From Bacillus_P idriensis_A (lineage in GTDB: Bacteria > Bacillota > Bacilli > Bacillales > Bacillaceae): 64,000 nt of DNA. The translations under genes and the position numbers were made by a program. The notes below the pieces were generated by a model that saw only the letters and a list, made by a program, of their open reading frames with translations, was not told the origin of the DNA and searched no databases. The DNA is taken from contig NZ_JBCMYF010000025.1 of assembly GCF_050483325.1 (NCBI RefSeq), positions 1 to 64,000 on the forward strand, in the 5' to 3' direction. This document shows positions 32,867 through 41,140 of this stretch, one piece after another; position 1 is the stretch's first letter; the number at the start of each line of letters is the position of its first letter.

Positions 32867-32873
32867 ATATGTG

Positions 32874-33116
32874 TTATTGCATTCTGCTTTCAACATGCTG
32901 GCAAATTTCATCTGCCGTATAACCGCTCGCACTGAAAACAGATCCGCTAGTCACCGCATTGCTGATCCCCATAATATTGGAATCTTGACCGGTAATGATG
33001 CAGAAATCACAGCCTTTTGCATCTTCTTCATTTCGCAATTGAACGACCTCATAGCCTTTTTCCTGAAGTGCTGCTGTTACATCTGATAATGATTGTTCAA
33101 CACCTATTTTTGGCAT
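32874..33116 (-). CDS. ykuS: UPF0180 family protein YkuS
   Basis: 80 residues, MPKIGVEQSLSDVTAALQEKG followed by YEVVQLRNEEDAKGCDFCII and TGQDSNIMGISNAV. It matches the UPF0180 family (YkuS), function unknown. ATG 33116 lies 8 nt after AGGAGG; GTG 33125 would be within it. It is the last gene of the dapH-dapL-ykuS run. Confidence 0.88.
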   Translation of the reverse strand: MPKIGVEQSLSDVTAALQEKGYEVVQLRNEEDAKGCDFCIITGQDSNIMGISNAVTSGSVFSASGYTADEICQHVESRMQ

Positions 33117-33171
33117 TTCATCCACCTCCTATCACTAATGTGTCACATGGAGGGGACGTTTATTCTTGGAT

Positions 33172-34299
33172 TCAATTTGCTTTATAGAGAAAATATTTGC
33201 ACATCAGCTGAACAGCTGTTTCAATTGCTTCTTCTTTTGGCTGCAGTTTAGAATGATGCAGTCCGTATGGAGATTCCACCCCGAGCCAGAACATAAAGCC
33301 TGGGATTTCATCAAGCATATAGCCGAAATCTTCGCCTGTCATCGCTTCACGGCATAATACAACCTCTGTATCCGTGTTTCCTTTTGTGAAGTCCATGAAT
33401 TCTTCAGTAAGCTCGTGATGATTATATACTTGGTGGTACATTGCGCCATAATCAATAGCCGCCTTGCATGCATAGCCAATCTCGAGCCCATGAACAAGCG
33501 CTTCGATCCGCTCTTTTACTTTTACCATGGATTCAACAGAAAGCGTTCGGATGGTTCCTTCAAGTCTTGCATTTTCTGCAATGATATTTTGCACTGTCCC
33601 GCCGGTAATTTTCCCGAATGTAATGACTGCACTGTCCAATGGATCAACATTCCTTGCAACAACAGACTGAAGCTGAGTGACAAGTGAAGCTGCCGCAACG
33701 ATCATATCCTGTGTTGTATGAGGATATGCCGCATGCCCGCCTTTGCCTTTTAGGTCAATAAAAAGCTCAGAAGTATTGGCAAAAAGCAAACCAGGACGGG
33801 TGGCAATTGTACCTGCCGGATATTCTGGCGCAATATGGAGTGCGGTAATTAAGTCTGGCTTCCACTCTTTCATAACTTCACTCTGCAGCATAGGTTCGGC
33901 TCCGCCTGGTCCTTCTTCAGCAGGCTGAAAAATAAAGAGAAGATCATCTCGAACTTGATTTTGAACAAAATAAGTGATGATGCCAAGTGCAATCGTCATA
34001 TGAAAGTCATGACCGCATGCATGCATGCGGTCTCTGTGCTCTGATTGAAAAGAATAATCCGTTTCTTCAACAATCGGCAGCCCATCCATATCTGCTCGGT
34101 AAGCAATTGTTTTCAATGGATCGATCCCTTTCACTTTCACAAATATTCCGGTTTTCCACGTTTTCATTTCAAGTCTTTCAGATGGCAGTGAACTTAAATA
34201 ATTCAGAAGGTATTCCTGCGTTTTAAACTCCTGAAAACCAAGCTCCGGGATACGGTGGAGATCCCTTCGAATCTTAATTAATGCTTTCAGCTGATCCAT
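33172..34299 (-). CDS. dapL: N-acetyldiaminopimelate deacetylase
   Basis: 375 residues, M20D metallopeptidase. Metal-binding motifs are IAYRADMDGLPIVEETDY, RMHACGHDFHMTIALG, the catalytic Glu pair in LLFIFQPAEEGPGGAEPM, and CREAMTGEDFGYMLDEIPG; the dimerisation domain occupies about 175-290. It removes acetate from N-acetyl-LL-diaminopimelate in the acetyl branch of lysine and peptidoglycan-precursor synthesis. It follows dapH by 71 nt with AAGGGGGA before ATG. Synteny with B. subtilis ykuQR supports the call over a generic amidohydrolase. Confidence 0.93.
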   Translation of the reverse strand: MDQLKALIKIRRDLHRIPELGFQEFKTQEYLLNYLSSLPSERLEMKTWKTGIFVKVKGIDPLKTIAYRADMDGLPIVEETDYSFQSEHRDRMHACGHDFHMTIALGIITYFVQNQVRDDLLFIFQPAEEGPGGAEPMLQSEVMKEWKPDLITALHIAPEYPAGTIATRPGLLFANTSELFIDLKGKGGHAAYPHTTQDMIVAAASLVTQLQSVVARNVDPLDSAVITFGKITGGTVQNIIAENARLEGTIRTLSVESMVKVKERIEALVHGLEIGYACKAAIDYGAMYHQVYNHHELTEEFMDFTKGNTDTEVVLCREAMTGEDFGYMLDEIPGFMFWLGVESPYGLHHSKLQPKEEAIETAVQLMCKYFLYKAN

Positions 34300-34324
34300 G
34301 ACGCTTCCCCCTTAACCTATAGAG

Positions 34325-34352
34325 AAGGCGCGGATGAAAGTCATCCACGCCT
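34325..34352. other. Stem-loop between dapH and dapL
   Basis: AAGGCGCGGATGA and TCATCCACGCCTT pair with one mismatch around AAG. It lacks a clear U-run on the minus strand, so it is more likely an attenuating or stabilising hairpin than a full terminator. Confidence 0.5.
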
Positions 34353-34370
34353 TAAAAACAGAAACCCGTA

Positions 34371-35081
34371 TTATAGCTGTCTTAATTCTTGTTTGATTTC
34401 TGTTTTTGATTTTGTTTTTTCGTCGATTTCTTTAATTTTTCGTGCTGGTGTGCCAGCTACAACTGTATAAGGAGCTACATCATCAATAACGATCGCTCCT
34501 GCAGCAACAACCGCTCCTTTTCCGACAGTAACGCCTTCAAGGACAACTGCATTTGCTCCGATGACTACGTCATCTTCAATAACTACCGGTTTAGCTGATG
34601 GCGGTTCAATAACTCCCGCAAGAACAGAACCTGCTCCAATATGACAGTTTTTTCCGACAGTTGCGCGTCCGCCAAGGACAACATTCATGTCGATCATTGT
34701 ACCTTCACCAATTACAGAACCGATATTAATAGAAGCACCCATCATAATAACAGCATTATCGCCGATTTCCACTTGATCACGTATGATCGCTCCCGGCTCG
34801 ATGCGTGCTTTGATGCCTTTCATGTCAAGCAATGGAATCGCTGAATTGCGACGGTCATTTTCCACAACGAAATCTTCAATATTTGCTTCATTTTTTGTTA
34901 AGGCCTCTTGAATTTCAGCCCATTCACCAAACACAACCCCGCTGTTTCCATTTAAAAATGTTTTTGAAGAAGAACCAAAATCAATGCCTTCTACGTCACC
35001 TTTAACGTAAACTTTTACAGGTGTTGATTTCGTGCTATTTTGTATAAATGAAATAATCTCATTTGCATCCATCATTTTCAT
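34371..35081 (-). CDS. dapH: Tetrahydrodipicolinate N-acetyltransferase
   Basis: 236 residues. N-terminal alpha/beta domain (about 1-85), then left-handed beta-helix hexapeptides: GIKARIEPGAIIRDQVEIGD, NAVIMMGASINIGSVIGEGT, MIDMNVVLGGRATVGKNCHI and DDVVIGANAVVLEGVTVGKG. It acetylates tetrahydrodipicolinate in lysine synthesis, the step before aminotransfer and DapL. AAGGAGG lies 7 nt upstream of the ATG. It begins the dapH-dapL-ykuS unit. Confidence 0.94.
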   Translation of the reverse strand: MKMMDANEIISFIQNSTKSTPVKVYVKGDVEGIDFGSSSKTFLNGNSGVVFGEWAEIQEALTKNEANIEDFVVENDRRNSAIPLLDMKGIKARIEPGAIIRDQVEIGDNAVIMMGASINIGSVIGEGTMIDMNVVLGGRATVGKNCHIGAGSVLAGVIEPPSAKPVVIEDDVVIGANAVVLEGVTVGKGAVVAAGAIVIDDVAPYTVVAGTPARKIKEIDEKTKSKTEIKQELRQL

Positions 35082-35160
35082 ATGTATTCCTCCTTCAGAC
35101 TATGTACTTCATTACTGTATCAAAGGAAGGGGTTGTTGACAAGCCGATTGACTGCACAAA

Positions 35161-35619
35161 TTAAGAACGTACAGCAAGCTTTACAATACGGGCAAACTGA
35201 CGTCCAAACTCTAAACAGGCATCCTCCTGTTCTCCATCCGGAAAACACTCAATTTTTAGGCTTTCCATGATCAGAGAGCCGTTATTCTGCTGGATTTTTT
35301 CAGCGAGCAGGTCAACCGCACCGCAAAAAATATCATAAGCAGTATCACCTGAACCAAATAATGCGATCGTCTTATCTTCAAAATCATAATCGTCCATCTC
35401 ATCATAAAGATCCAGCATTTCATCAGGCAGCTCCCCGTCTCCCCATGTATAAGCACCAATTAATAAGTGATCATACTCTTCGAAAACCGAGCCGTCAATA
35501 TCCATCGCTTCAAACTTTTCAGCTTCTGAGCCTGCTTCTTTTAAACCTTTCTCAATTAAATCGGCAATGGCTTCCGTATTGCCTGACATGCTTGCATAAA
35601 TTATGGCTGTTTTCCCCAT
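35161..35619 (-). CDS. ykuP: Flavodoxin YkuP
   Basis: 152 residues, short-chain flavodoxin. The FMN phosphate loop is IIYASMSGNTEAIAD (about 5-19) and the second loop is IGAYTWGDGELPDEM. Acidic overall, as expected for an electron donor. B. subtilis YkuN and YkuP serve as ferredoxin substitutes, for example for P450BioI, and the operon is iron-repressed. AAGGAGA precedes the ATG. It is the third gene of ykuNOP, 17 nt after ykuO. Confidence 0.92.
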   Translation of the reverse strand: MGKTAIIYASMSGNTEAIADLIEKGLKEAGSEAEKFEAMDIDGSVFEEYDHLLIGAYTWGDGELPDEMLDLYDEMDDYDFEDKTIALFGSGDTAYDIFCGAVDLLAEKIQQNNGSLIMESLKIECFPDGEQEDACLEFGRQFARIVKLAVRS

Positions 35620-35636
35620 TTATTCAATCTCCTTTC

Positions 35637-36533
35637 TTAATGAACCACTGCTGAATAACCGTACAAGTCACCTTGTTTGCTTTCATGAAGACCTGCTGCA
35701 AAAAATGAACGTCCGCTGCCTGCAACTCTGAATGCATGCCCTTTTAATGTTTCAGCAGGAAAAAGAGCCATTGTAGCCTCATTTAATGCATATATCCTGG
35801 AATATCCGTATTTATCTTGACTTGAAGCGGCATATGTGATCATTTCATCACAAAAAACATCCAGAAACGCTTCCTCGCTGTAGATATTTTGACAGCTGAT
35901 CCAGTTAAGGTCATGCCCTTCATTCAGCTTAGTCATTTCAATACTTCCTGCATGGCCTTTTGCAGAGCCTCTGCAGACCAGCAGATTTCTATTTTTATCA
36001 ACGGCAATCGAAGAAATCATGGAATGTGCCTCGTGTTTAATTCTTGTAAAAGAGCCTGTATGGTAATCATATCTCCACAAGCCTCCATGCTCTGCATGAA
36101 TCTGTGTACCGATAAAAAGCTGATTTTCGTGAAGGCAGAGGGATCTGATTACAGGTTTTGAGGAAAAGTGCTTAAACGGCTTAAAGCCAATCCATGATCT
36201 CCCGCTGTCAGTTGACTGATAAATCGTATGTTTTCCGTGAATGATGACCGTTCCATCATCATTGCCGGCAATGGACCAGATGGCTGCTGTAGTGGGCAAA
36301 TAAGCTTCTGTGCTCGTGTAATCTAATGTATTCATTCTAAAAATAAACCCGTCTTCCCCAACTCCAAATAAATAGGATCCAAGCAGTTTTAAACATCGGA
36401 TTTTCTTATCAATTTTGAGAAGCATTTCCCATTGATCCTCACCATCAAAAAAATAAAGCCCTTCATTTTTTATGGCTACAAAATATCCGCTTCCCGCAAC
36501 TTTTTCGACTGCTGTTGCACCTCTATGAAACAT
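35637..36533 (-). CDS. ykuO: YkuO-like predicted beta-propeller protein
   Basis: 298 residues without signal peptide or membrane helix. Repeated short patterns of the form GDDGTVIIHGKHTIYQSTDSG, NQLFIGTQIHAEHGGLWRYD and NRNLLVCRGSAKGHAGSI suggest a beta-propeller with Asp-box-like turns. The function is unknown in B. subtilis too. The ATG overlaps the ykuN stop by 11 bp and ykuP follows closely. Co-translation with two flavodoxins points to a role in the iron-starvation response. Confidence 0.8.
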   Translation of the reverse strand: MFHRGATAVEKVAGSGYFVAIKNEGLYFFDGEDQWEMLLKIDKKIRCLKLLGSYLFGVGEDGFIFRMNTLDYTSTEAYLPTTAAIWSIAGNDDGTVIIHGKHTIYQSTDSGRSWIGFKPFKHFSSKPVIRSLCLHENQLFIGTQIHAEHGGLWRYDYHTGSFTRIKHEAHSMISSIAVDKNRNLLVCRGSAKGHAGSIEMTKLNEGHDLNWISCQNIYSEEAFLDVFCDEMITYAASSQDKYGYSRIYALNEATMALFPAETLKGHAFRVAGSGRSFFAAGLHESKQGDLYGYSAVVH

Positions 36534-36999
36534 GTAATGTCACCTTCCCGCTTTTGGCACACCACACAGAAAAAGCTTCTGCAAACTGGATGCATGCTGA
36601 AATATCCTCTTCTGATTCTGGTGAACCCTCTATTTTCAGCAAGTCTGCAAAAACAGCCGCCCCAGTTTCTGTAAATCTTCTTTGTAATAAGTCGACTGCT
36701 TCACAAAACTTCGGATAAGTATGATCGCCTGATCCAAAGCAGCCGATATTTTTTCCTGTAAGATCAACTGAAGCCAAGTCTTCATAAAAGTCCTCCGCTT
36801 CATAAGGAAGATCTCCATCCCCCCATGTATAGGATCCAGCGAGGATATAATCGAACTCTTTGATACTCTCTAGATCACAAGCATCCATTTCTTCATATGT
36901 AATTTCCATTTCATCTTCTTCCAGTCTTTTTCCGATCAGTTTAGCGATATCTTCTGTATTTCCTGACATACTTGCATATATAATAAGAGTTTTTTTCAA
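36523..36999 (-). CDS. ykuN: Flavodoxin YkuN
   Basis: 158 residues, same length as B. subtilis YkuN from memory. FMN loops are IIYASMSGNTEDIAKLIG and LAGSYTWGDGDLPYEAEDF; the third loop is GCFGSGDHTYPKFCEAVD. Start is TTG 36999, behind AGAGGTGG; GTG 37008 lies inside that site. First gene of ykuNOP, controlled by a sigma-A promoter with two Fur-box-like sequences. Confidence 0.9.
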   Translation of the reverse strand: MKKTLIIYASMSGNTEDIAKLIGKRLEEDEMEITYEEMDACDLESIKEFDYILAGSYTWGDGDLPYEAEDFYEDLASVDLTGKNIGCFGSGDHTYPKFCEAVDLLQRRFTETGAAVFADLLKIEGSPESEEDISACIQFAEAFSVWCAKSGKVTLHVS

Positions 37000-37017
37000 C
37001 AAATCCACCTCTTTAAT

Positions 37018-37032
37018 TGATAATGATTTTCA
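37018..37032 (-). promoter_or_regulatory. Fur box 1, between promoter and ykuN
   Basis: TGATAATGATTTTCA differs from the 7-1-7 Fur consensus TGATAATNATTATCA at one position. It lies downstream of the -10 element, where binding would block transcription. Confidence 0.8.
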
Positions 37033-37045
37033 TTTTCATATGTTC

Positions 37046-37075
37046 ACTATAATTGAAATTGATTCTCATTGTCAA
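37046..37075 (-). promoter_or_regulatory. Sigma-A promoter of ykuNOP
   Basis: TTGACA and TATAGT are spaced by 18 nt on the minus strand, about 50 nt upstream of the ykuN start and overlapped by Fur box 2. Confidence 0.75.
37054..37074 (-). promoter_or_regulatory. Fur box 2, inside the ykuN promoter
   Basis: TGAAATTGATTCTCA and the overlapping TGATTCTCATTGTCA each match the Fur 7-1-7 consensus at 11 of 14 positions. The pair forms an extended site covering the spacer and -35 of the promoter. Confidence 0.6.
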
Positions 37076-37125
37076 TGGTGTTTTAAAATAAGGCTGTTTT
37101 TGATTATTAATACTTACAGTCCCTT

Positions 37126-37220
37126 TTCGCTCCTGGAACTTGCTTTCCGCGGGAGCGTGGAAGCCTCCCCGGCGAGCCTGCGGGGTCTTCCATTTCGCTC
37201 TTTTTCCTCAGGAGTCAAGT
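37126..37220. repeat. GC-rich nested palindromic element
   Basis: About 95 bp, conspicuously GC-rich. Arms pair in nested order: CTCCTG with CAGGAG, CGCTCC with GGGAGCG, and GGAAGCCTCCCC with GGGGTCTTCC. The sequence style (TTTCCGCGGG then GAGCCTGCGGGGTCTTCC) recalls intergenic elements common in Bacillaceae genomes. It is unrelated to the R-family and occurs once here, between the ykuN promoter and ccpC. Confidence 0.6.
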
Positions 37221-37289
37221 TTATCCCGCTAAAGTTTAAAGCATTTAGTCTCAAACCAGCTAAGTTTAAGAAAAGAGCCTTTAATAAAG

Positions 37290-37321
37290 AAAAGCAGCTC
37301 CATATGAAATGAAAGCTGCTT
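37290..37321 (-). terminator. Probable terminator of ccpC
   Basis: AAGCAGCT pairs with AGCTGCTT across a 14-nt loop, overlapping the ccpC stop codon. It is a modest hairpin. Confidence 0.5.
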
Positions 37322-38198
37322 AAAGAATCTCATTCTTATTCTCTTTTAATACATCCAGAAATGCCTGAACCTGCTTTAATTTAAACGAAGATTCAAATCC
37401 GAGCAGCCAGGTATCTCTGACGATCGGCTCTCCGTGTTCATTCAGCAGCGGTATTTTATAGATATCTCGTTCATCATCAAGAAGTGTAACGGATGGCAGA
37501 ATGGCATAGCCAATGCCATTGTAGGCCATTTGTTTGCACGTTTCGATCTGATCCACCACAATGGTGCGTTTCGGACTGCTTTGAAAATGTTTGTGCCACC
37601 AATCCTGAATTTCCTGATAGTAAGATGAATCGCTTTTAAATTGGATAAAAGGCCTTTCCGTTTCAATCAGGTCCTCAACCTTCTGAATTTCAGCGTCAAC
37701 TAAATACAGAGTATCTGTCAGCAAATGCTGTTTGACGCCTTTCCACTCAGGATTCCCTCTGATGATGCCGATGTGAACATGGTCCTCGTACATGCTTTTT
37801 AAAATTTCGCTGCTCCAGCCTGTTATAAGTGATATTTTCGCATGCGGGTATTTACTGACATATTGCTTCAATATGTTAGGCAGCCAGTGCTGTCCAATAA
37901 TTGAAGCAACGGCTATCTTAAGTGTTCCATGAACCTCTCCTTCAAGCTCTGATATTTCCTCTCTCAGTTTCTCTTCTTTTTTCGTTACCTCTTTTGCAAA
38001 AGCTACAATCTTTTCACCTGATGGAGTTAGAGTAAGTCCTTTTTGAGAGCGGATAAAAATTTGAAAACCCCATGATTTTTCAATCGACTGCAGTCTTTGA
38101 GACAGTGCAGGCTGGGAGACAAACAGCCGCTCAGATGCTTTCCGCATATTCATTTCCTCTGACAGAACAACGAGCATTCTTAATTCCGTTAACTGCAT
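37320..38198 (-). CDS. ccpC: LysR-type regulator CcpC
   Basis: 292 residues. The N-terminal winged helix (MQLTELRMLVVLSEEMNMRK, ASERLFVSQPALSQRLQSIE) and the effector domain (GEVHGTLKIAVASIIGQHWL, ITGWSSEILKSMYEDHVHIG) follow B. subtilis CcpC closely. CcpC represses citB and citZ and responds to citrate. ATG 38198 lies 7 nt after AAGGGGA; ATG 38204 is adjacent to that site. Position next to ykuNOP and darB agrees with B. subtilis. Confidence 0.92.
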   Translation of the reverse strand: MQLTELRMLVVLSEEMNMRKASERLFVSQPALSQRLQSIEKSWGFQIFIRSQKGLTLTPSGEKIVAFAKEVTKKEEKLREEISELEGEVHGTLKIAVASIIGQHWLPNILKQYVSKYPHAKISLITGWSSEILKSMYEDHVHIGIIRGNPEWKGVKQHLLTDTLYLVDAEIQKVEDLIETERPFIQFKSDSSYYQEIQDWWHKHFQSSPKRTIVVDQIETCKQMAYNGIGYAILPSVTLLDDERDIYKIPLLNEHGEPIVRDTWLLGFESSFKLKQVQAFLDVLKENKNEIL

Positions 38199-38319
38199 CT
38201 GCATTCCCCTTGATAAGTTTTTCTTATATTATAAGCTAATTTTTTCAACATTTCATAATCAATAAAGGAAGAATATACTAAATTTGAAGAAACAATTTAA
38301 GACAGGATGTGATGATTTC

Positions 38320-39051
38320 ATGGAATGGCCGATTTTTTTCATTGGAATTGCAGCTACTTTTATCGGCACTCTTGCGGGCAGCGGAGGTATGATCAATATG
38401 CCGCTTATGCTGCTTTACGGCTTGCCTGTTCATACAATCATCTCCTCTAATAAATTTGCCAATACGCTGAGTTCTTTTTCAAGTTTTTATGTGCTGCTGA
38501 AGAGACGGGAGATTCATATTAGAGAGATCATGTATACAGCCCCTTTTACGATATCAGGAGGAATTGCCGGAGCTTTTTTCACGAGCAGGATTGACGAAAA
38601 CACAATGACGTATATTGCTCTTTTCCTGCTAATTTTCGCTTTAGGATTAAACTTTATAAAAAAACCGAAAGAACAAAACTCAGAGAAGGACAAAATGAAA
38701 AAAAGCCTTTATCCTCTAGTCTTTGGGATTGGCGCTTATGACGGCATGTTCGGCCCAGGCCAGGGAACTCTTCTGATGTACACCTTCCTGCATCAGGGGT
38801 TTTCGTATATTAAATCTGTTGCATATACGAGATTTCAAACGTTTTTAAGCTGCTCTGGCGCATTTTCCGCATATGCAATGGCAGGAATCATGAACTGGAC
38901 AATCGCCCTGAGTCTGGCCGCCGGAAGCATTATTGGAGCTCAGCTTGGAGTAAGATTTGCAAGTAAGCTTAAGTTTGCCCACGCCTCGTGGCTGATCCGG
39001 CTGATTACCGTTCTGATCATCATACAGTTATTTTACAATCTAATTTTTTAG
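38320..39051 (+). CDS. TauE/SafE (sulfite exporter-like) membrane protein
   Basis: About 243 residues with eight helices. Signature segments are GIAATFIGTLAGSGGMINMP, LPVHTIISSNKFANTLSS, and GIGAYDGMFGPGQGTLLMYT after a cytosolic loop. Family members move sulfite, sulfonates or related anions; the substrate here is unknown. ATG 38320 is preferred; TTG 38284 with AGGAAG upstream is an alternative that would add twelve residues. It is 12 nt upstream of a VOC gene and probably co-transcribed. Confidence 0.82.
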   Translation: MEWPIFFIGIAATFIGTLAGSGGMINMPLMLLYGLPVHTIISSNKFANTLSSFSSFYVLLKRREIHIREIMYTAPFTISGGIAGAFFTSRIDENTMTYIALFLLIFALGLNFIKKPKEQNSEKDKMKKSLYPLVFGIGAYDGMFGPGQGTLLMYTFLHQGFSYIKSVAYTRFQTFLSCSGAFSAYAMAGIMNWTIALSLAAGSIIGAQLGVRFASKLKFAHASWLIRLITVLIIIQLFYNLIF

Positions 39052-39062
39052 GGGGAAAAGAC

Positions 39063-39446
39063 ATGAGTTTATCAATCGTAAAACTGCATCATATCCAGCT
39101 GTGTGCACCAATTGAAGAAGAACAAAAAGCGCGTGAATTTTATTTGGATGCTTTGGGATTTGAAGAAATGAAAAAACCCGATTCTCTATTAAAGAATGGC
39201 GGGTTTTGGTGCAAAGCAGGAAACGCCGAGCTCCATATCGGTCTTGAAAAAATGGAGCAGGTGACAAGCAAACGTCATCCTGCCTTTCAGGTAGCGGATC
39301 TCGAAGCTGCCAGGGACCTGCTTAAAAAATATAAGATCAAGATTCAAAATGAAACGGAGATTCCGGGGGTTAAGAGATTTTCTTTTTTTGATCCATTTGG
39401 GAACAGGATTGAATTGCTGGAAATTCAGACTTTTTTTCAACTATAA
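39063..39446 (+). CDS. VOC family (glyoxalase/bleomycin resistance-like) protein
   Basis: 127 residues, one paired beta-alpha-beta-beta-beta unit set: LSIVKLHHIQLCAPIEEEQK, AREFYLDALGFEEMKK, then HIGLEKMEQVTSKRHPAFQV and FSFFDPFGNRIELLE. Metal-binding positions are H9-type, an E near the centre and the terminal Glu. No substrate is evident. AGGGGGA precedes the ATG. It follows the TauE-like gene and ends at a bidirectional terminator. Confidence 0.85.
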   Translation: MSLSIVKLHHIQLCAPIEEEQKAREFYLDALGFEEMKKPDSLLKNGGFWCKAGNAELHIGLEKMEQVTSKRHPAFQVADLEAARDLLKKYKIKIQNETEIPGVKRFSFFDPFGNRIELLEIQTFFQL

Positions 39447-39480
39447 AAAGCGCAAGAGGGATTTCCTCCTACGCTTTTTT
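39445..39480. terminator. Bidirectional terminator
   Basis: AAAAAGCG and CGCTTTTTT flank an inner GAGGG/CCTCC stem between the convergent VOC and MFS genes. Confidence 0.75.
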
Positions 39481-40983
39481 GCTTTCTTTAGGCAAATTTA
39501 AGATCAGCAGAAAACTAATGACCGCGAAAGCAAAAACAACAATGTACACACTGTGCAGAGACTCTGTCAGCCCAGCCTTTAACGCCTGGATCGCCCCGTT
39601 TGAAAGCTTAGCTGCAGACTCGGAGCTTAAAAGCTGATTTACTGAATCTAAATTGACTGTTTCATTGATTCCCTGCTCCTTAAAATAAGATTGCAGCCTT
39701 GTATTTAAAATCCCTCCCAACATGGCAGCTCCAATCGTATTGCCAAGCGTTCTCATAAACATATTCGCAGCAGTCGCCGACCCCCTCTGCTCCCAGCTGA
39801 CTGTGCTCTGGATAGAAACAATAAATGCTGTTGTCGTCATCCCCATGCCAATTCCGACTATAAACGACCCCAGAGCTGCCCACAGCGGCCCATCATCCGG
39901 ACTTAAATTAAAAAAGACAAGACTTCCTGCAATCAGGGCAATTCCACCGATGACAGAGGTTGTCCGGAAACCGATTTTCAAAAGCAGATTGCCGGATACA
40001 GTTGCAGCAATCGGCCACCCAATCGACATAGCAGTCAGAGTAAAACCTGCTACAATTGGTGTTTGTCCCATTACTGCCTGGACGAAAGCAGGTAAAAATG
40101 AAGAAATGCCTATCAGCATAACACCTGTAGTCAATGATGTCATATTCGCAATAAAAATGCTCTTTTCTCTCCATATTTCAAAAGGCATCATAGGTTCTTT
40201 TGCCCGATGTTCTTGTCGAATAAATAGGACAAAAGTTAGAAGGGCTGCAGCAGACAGAAAAAGAATTGGAGCTGAAAGCCACGCCCATCTGATGCCGCCT
40301 TCAACAAGGACAATCATTGCCGAACTTATAGACGCAAATAACAGAACTGCGCCTTTGTAGTCAATCGAATGTTTTTTCCTCTCCACATCTTCATGCAAAT
40401 ACAGCACCAATCCAGCGATCGCCAACAGTCCAAGCGGAATATTAATCCAAAACACAAAGCGCCAGCTGACGAATTGGACAAGCAGTCCCCCTATTGCCGG
40501 ACCCATAATCGCAGAGATTCCCCAGACGCTCGATAAATACCCTTGAATCTTTGCACGTTCTTCCTTCGTATAAATATCCCCTACAATCGTAGAAGCAACC
40601 GGCATAACAGCACCTGCACCAAAGCCTTGGACAAACCTCGCAGCAATCAGCCATTCCATTGAATTAACCAGCCCGCACAAAATCGAGCCGACTAAAAAAA
40701 CGGAAATGCCAAAGATCAATACCGGCTTTCTCCCGAATAAATCCGAAAGCTTGCCGTAAATTAAGACCGTCACGGCATTCATCAGCAAATAGGAAGAAAA
40801 AATCCAGCTGTACAGAGAAAAGCCCCCAAGCTCGCCTACAATTGCCGGCATCGCAGTGGAGACAATCGTTGCCTCAATCGCTGCCATAAACATTGCAAGC
40901 ATAATAGCCGCAAGAACGAAGGGGCGCTTCATATTAGATGATTGTTTATTGATTTGTTCTTTTTCAAGCACTGCCTGTGTCAT
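39469..40983 (-). CDS. DHA2 (EmrB/QacA) family MFS multidrug transporter
   Basis: 504 residues with fourteen predicted helices. Motifs are DHA2-type: FMAAIEATIVSTAMPAIVGEL (helix 1), GKLSDLFGRKPVLIFGISVF (motif A), and RFVQGFGAGAVMPVASTIVGD followed by GYLSSVWGISAIMGPAIGGL (motif C). It probably exports hydrophobic drugs or metabolites with protons. ATG 40983 has GGAGGGG before it. It is a single gene, with repeat R8 just upstream. Confidence 0.88.
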   Translation of the reverse strand: MTQAVLEKEQINKQSSNMKRPFVLAAIMLAMFMAAIEATIVSTAMPAIVGELGGFSLYSWIFSSYLLMNAVTVLIYGKLSDLFGRKPVLIFGISVFLVGSILCGLVNSMEWLIAARFVQGFGAGAVMPVASTIVGDIYTKEERAKIQGYLSSVWGISAIMGPAIGGLLVQFVSWRFVFWINIPLGLLAIAGLVLYLHEDVERKKHSIDYKGAVLLFASISSAMIVLVEGGIRWAWLSAPILFLSAAALLTFVLFIRQEHRAKEPMMPFEIWREKSIFIANMTSLTTGVMLIGISSFLPAFVQAVMGQTPIVAGFTLTAMSIGWPIAATVSGNLLLKIGFRTTSVIGGIALIAGSLVFFNLSPDDGPLWAALGSFIVGIGMGMTTTAFIVSIQSTVSWEQRGSATAANMFMRTLGNTIGAAMLGGILNTRLQSYFKEQGINETVNLDSVNQLLSSESAAKLSNGAIQALKAGLTESLHSVYIVVFAFAVISFLLILNLPKESKKA

Positions 40984-41010
40984 AAGAATCCCCTCCATTA
41001 AAACAGCAAA

Positions 41011-41094
41011 TAAGAAAAGCGCAAGGCCTGTTTAGCGCAGGCATGACAGAACGGATCCGCTCGCTATTGAAGCGCCAAATTTTATACTTTCTTA
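41011..41094 (+). repeat. Interspersed element copy R8 (internally deleted)
   Basis: Keeps both ends, TAAGAAAAGCGCAAGG and AAATTTTATACTTTCTTA, but the middle jumps from GGCATGACAG to AACGGATCCGCTCGC, so the central hairpin is gone. Confidence 0.85.
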
Positions 41095-41140
41095 TTTTCA
41101 AACAAAAGAAGGAGGCAGGCATGCACTCCTTCTCTAACCA

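Noticed and set aside
39722..40360. 212-codon plus-strand frame opposite the DHA2 transporter
   Set aside because: Antisense shadow of a long GC-balanced membrane protein gene; no ribosome-binding site or family resemblance.
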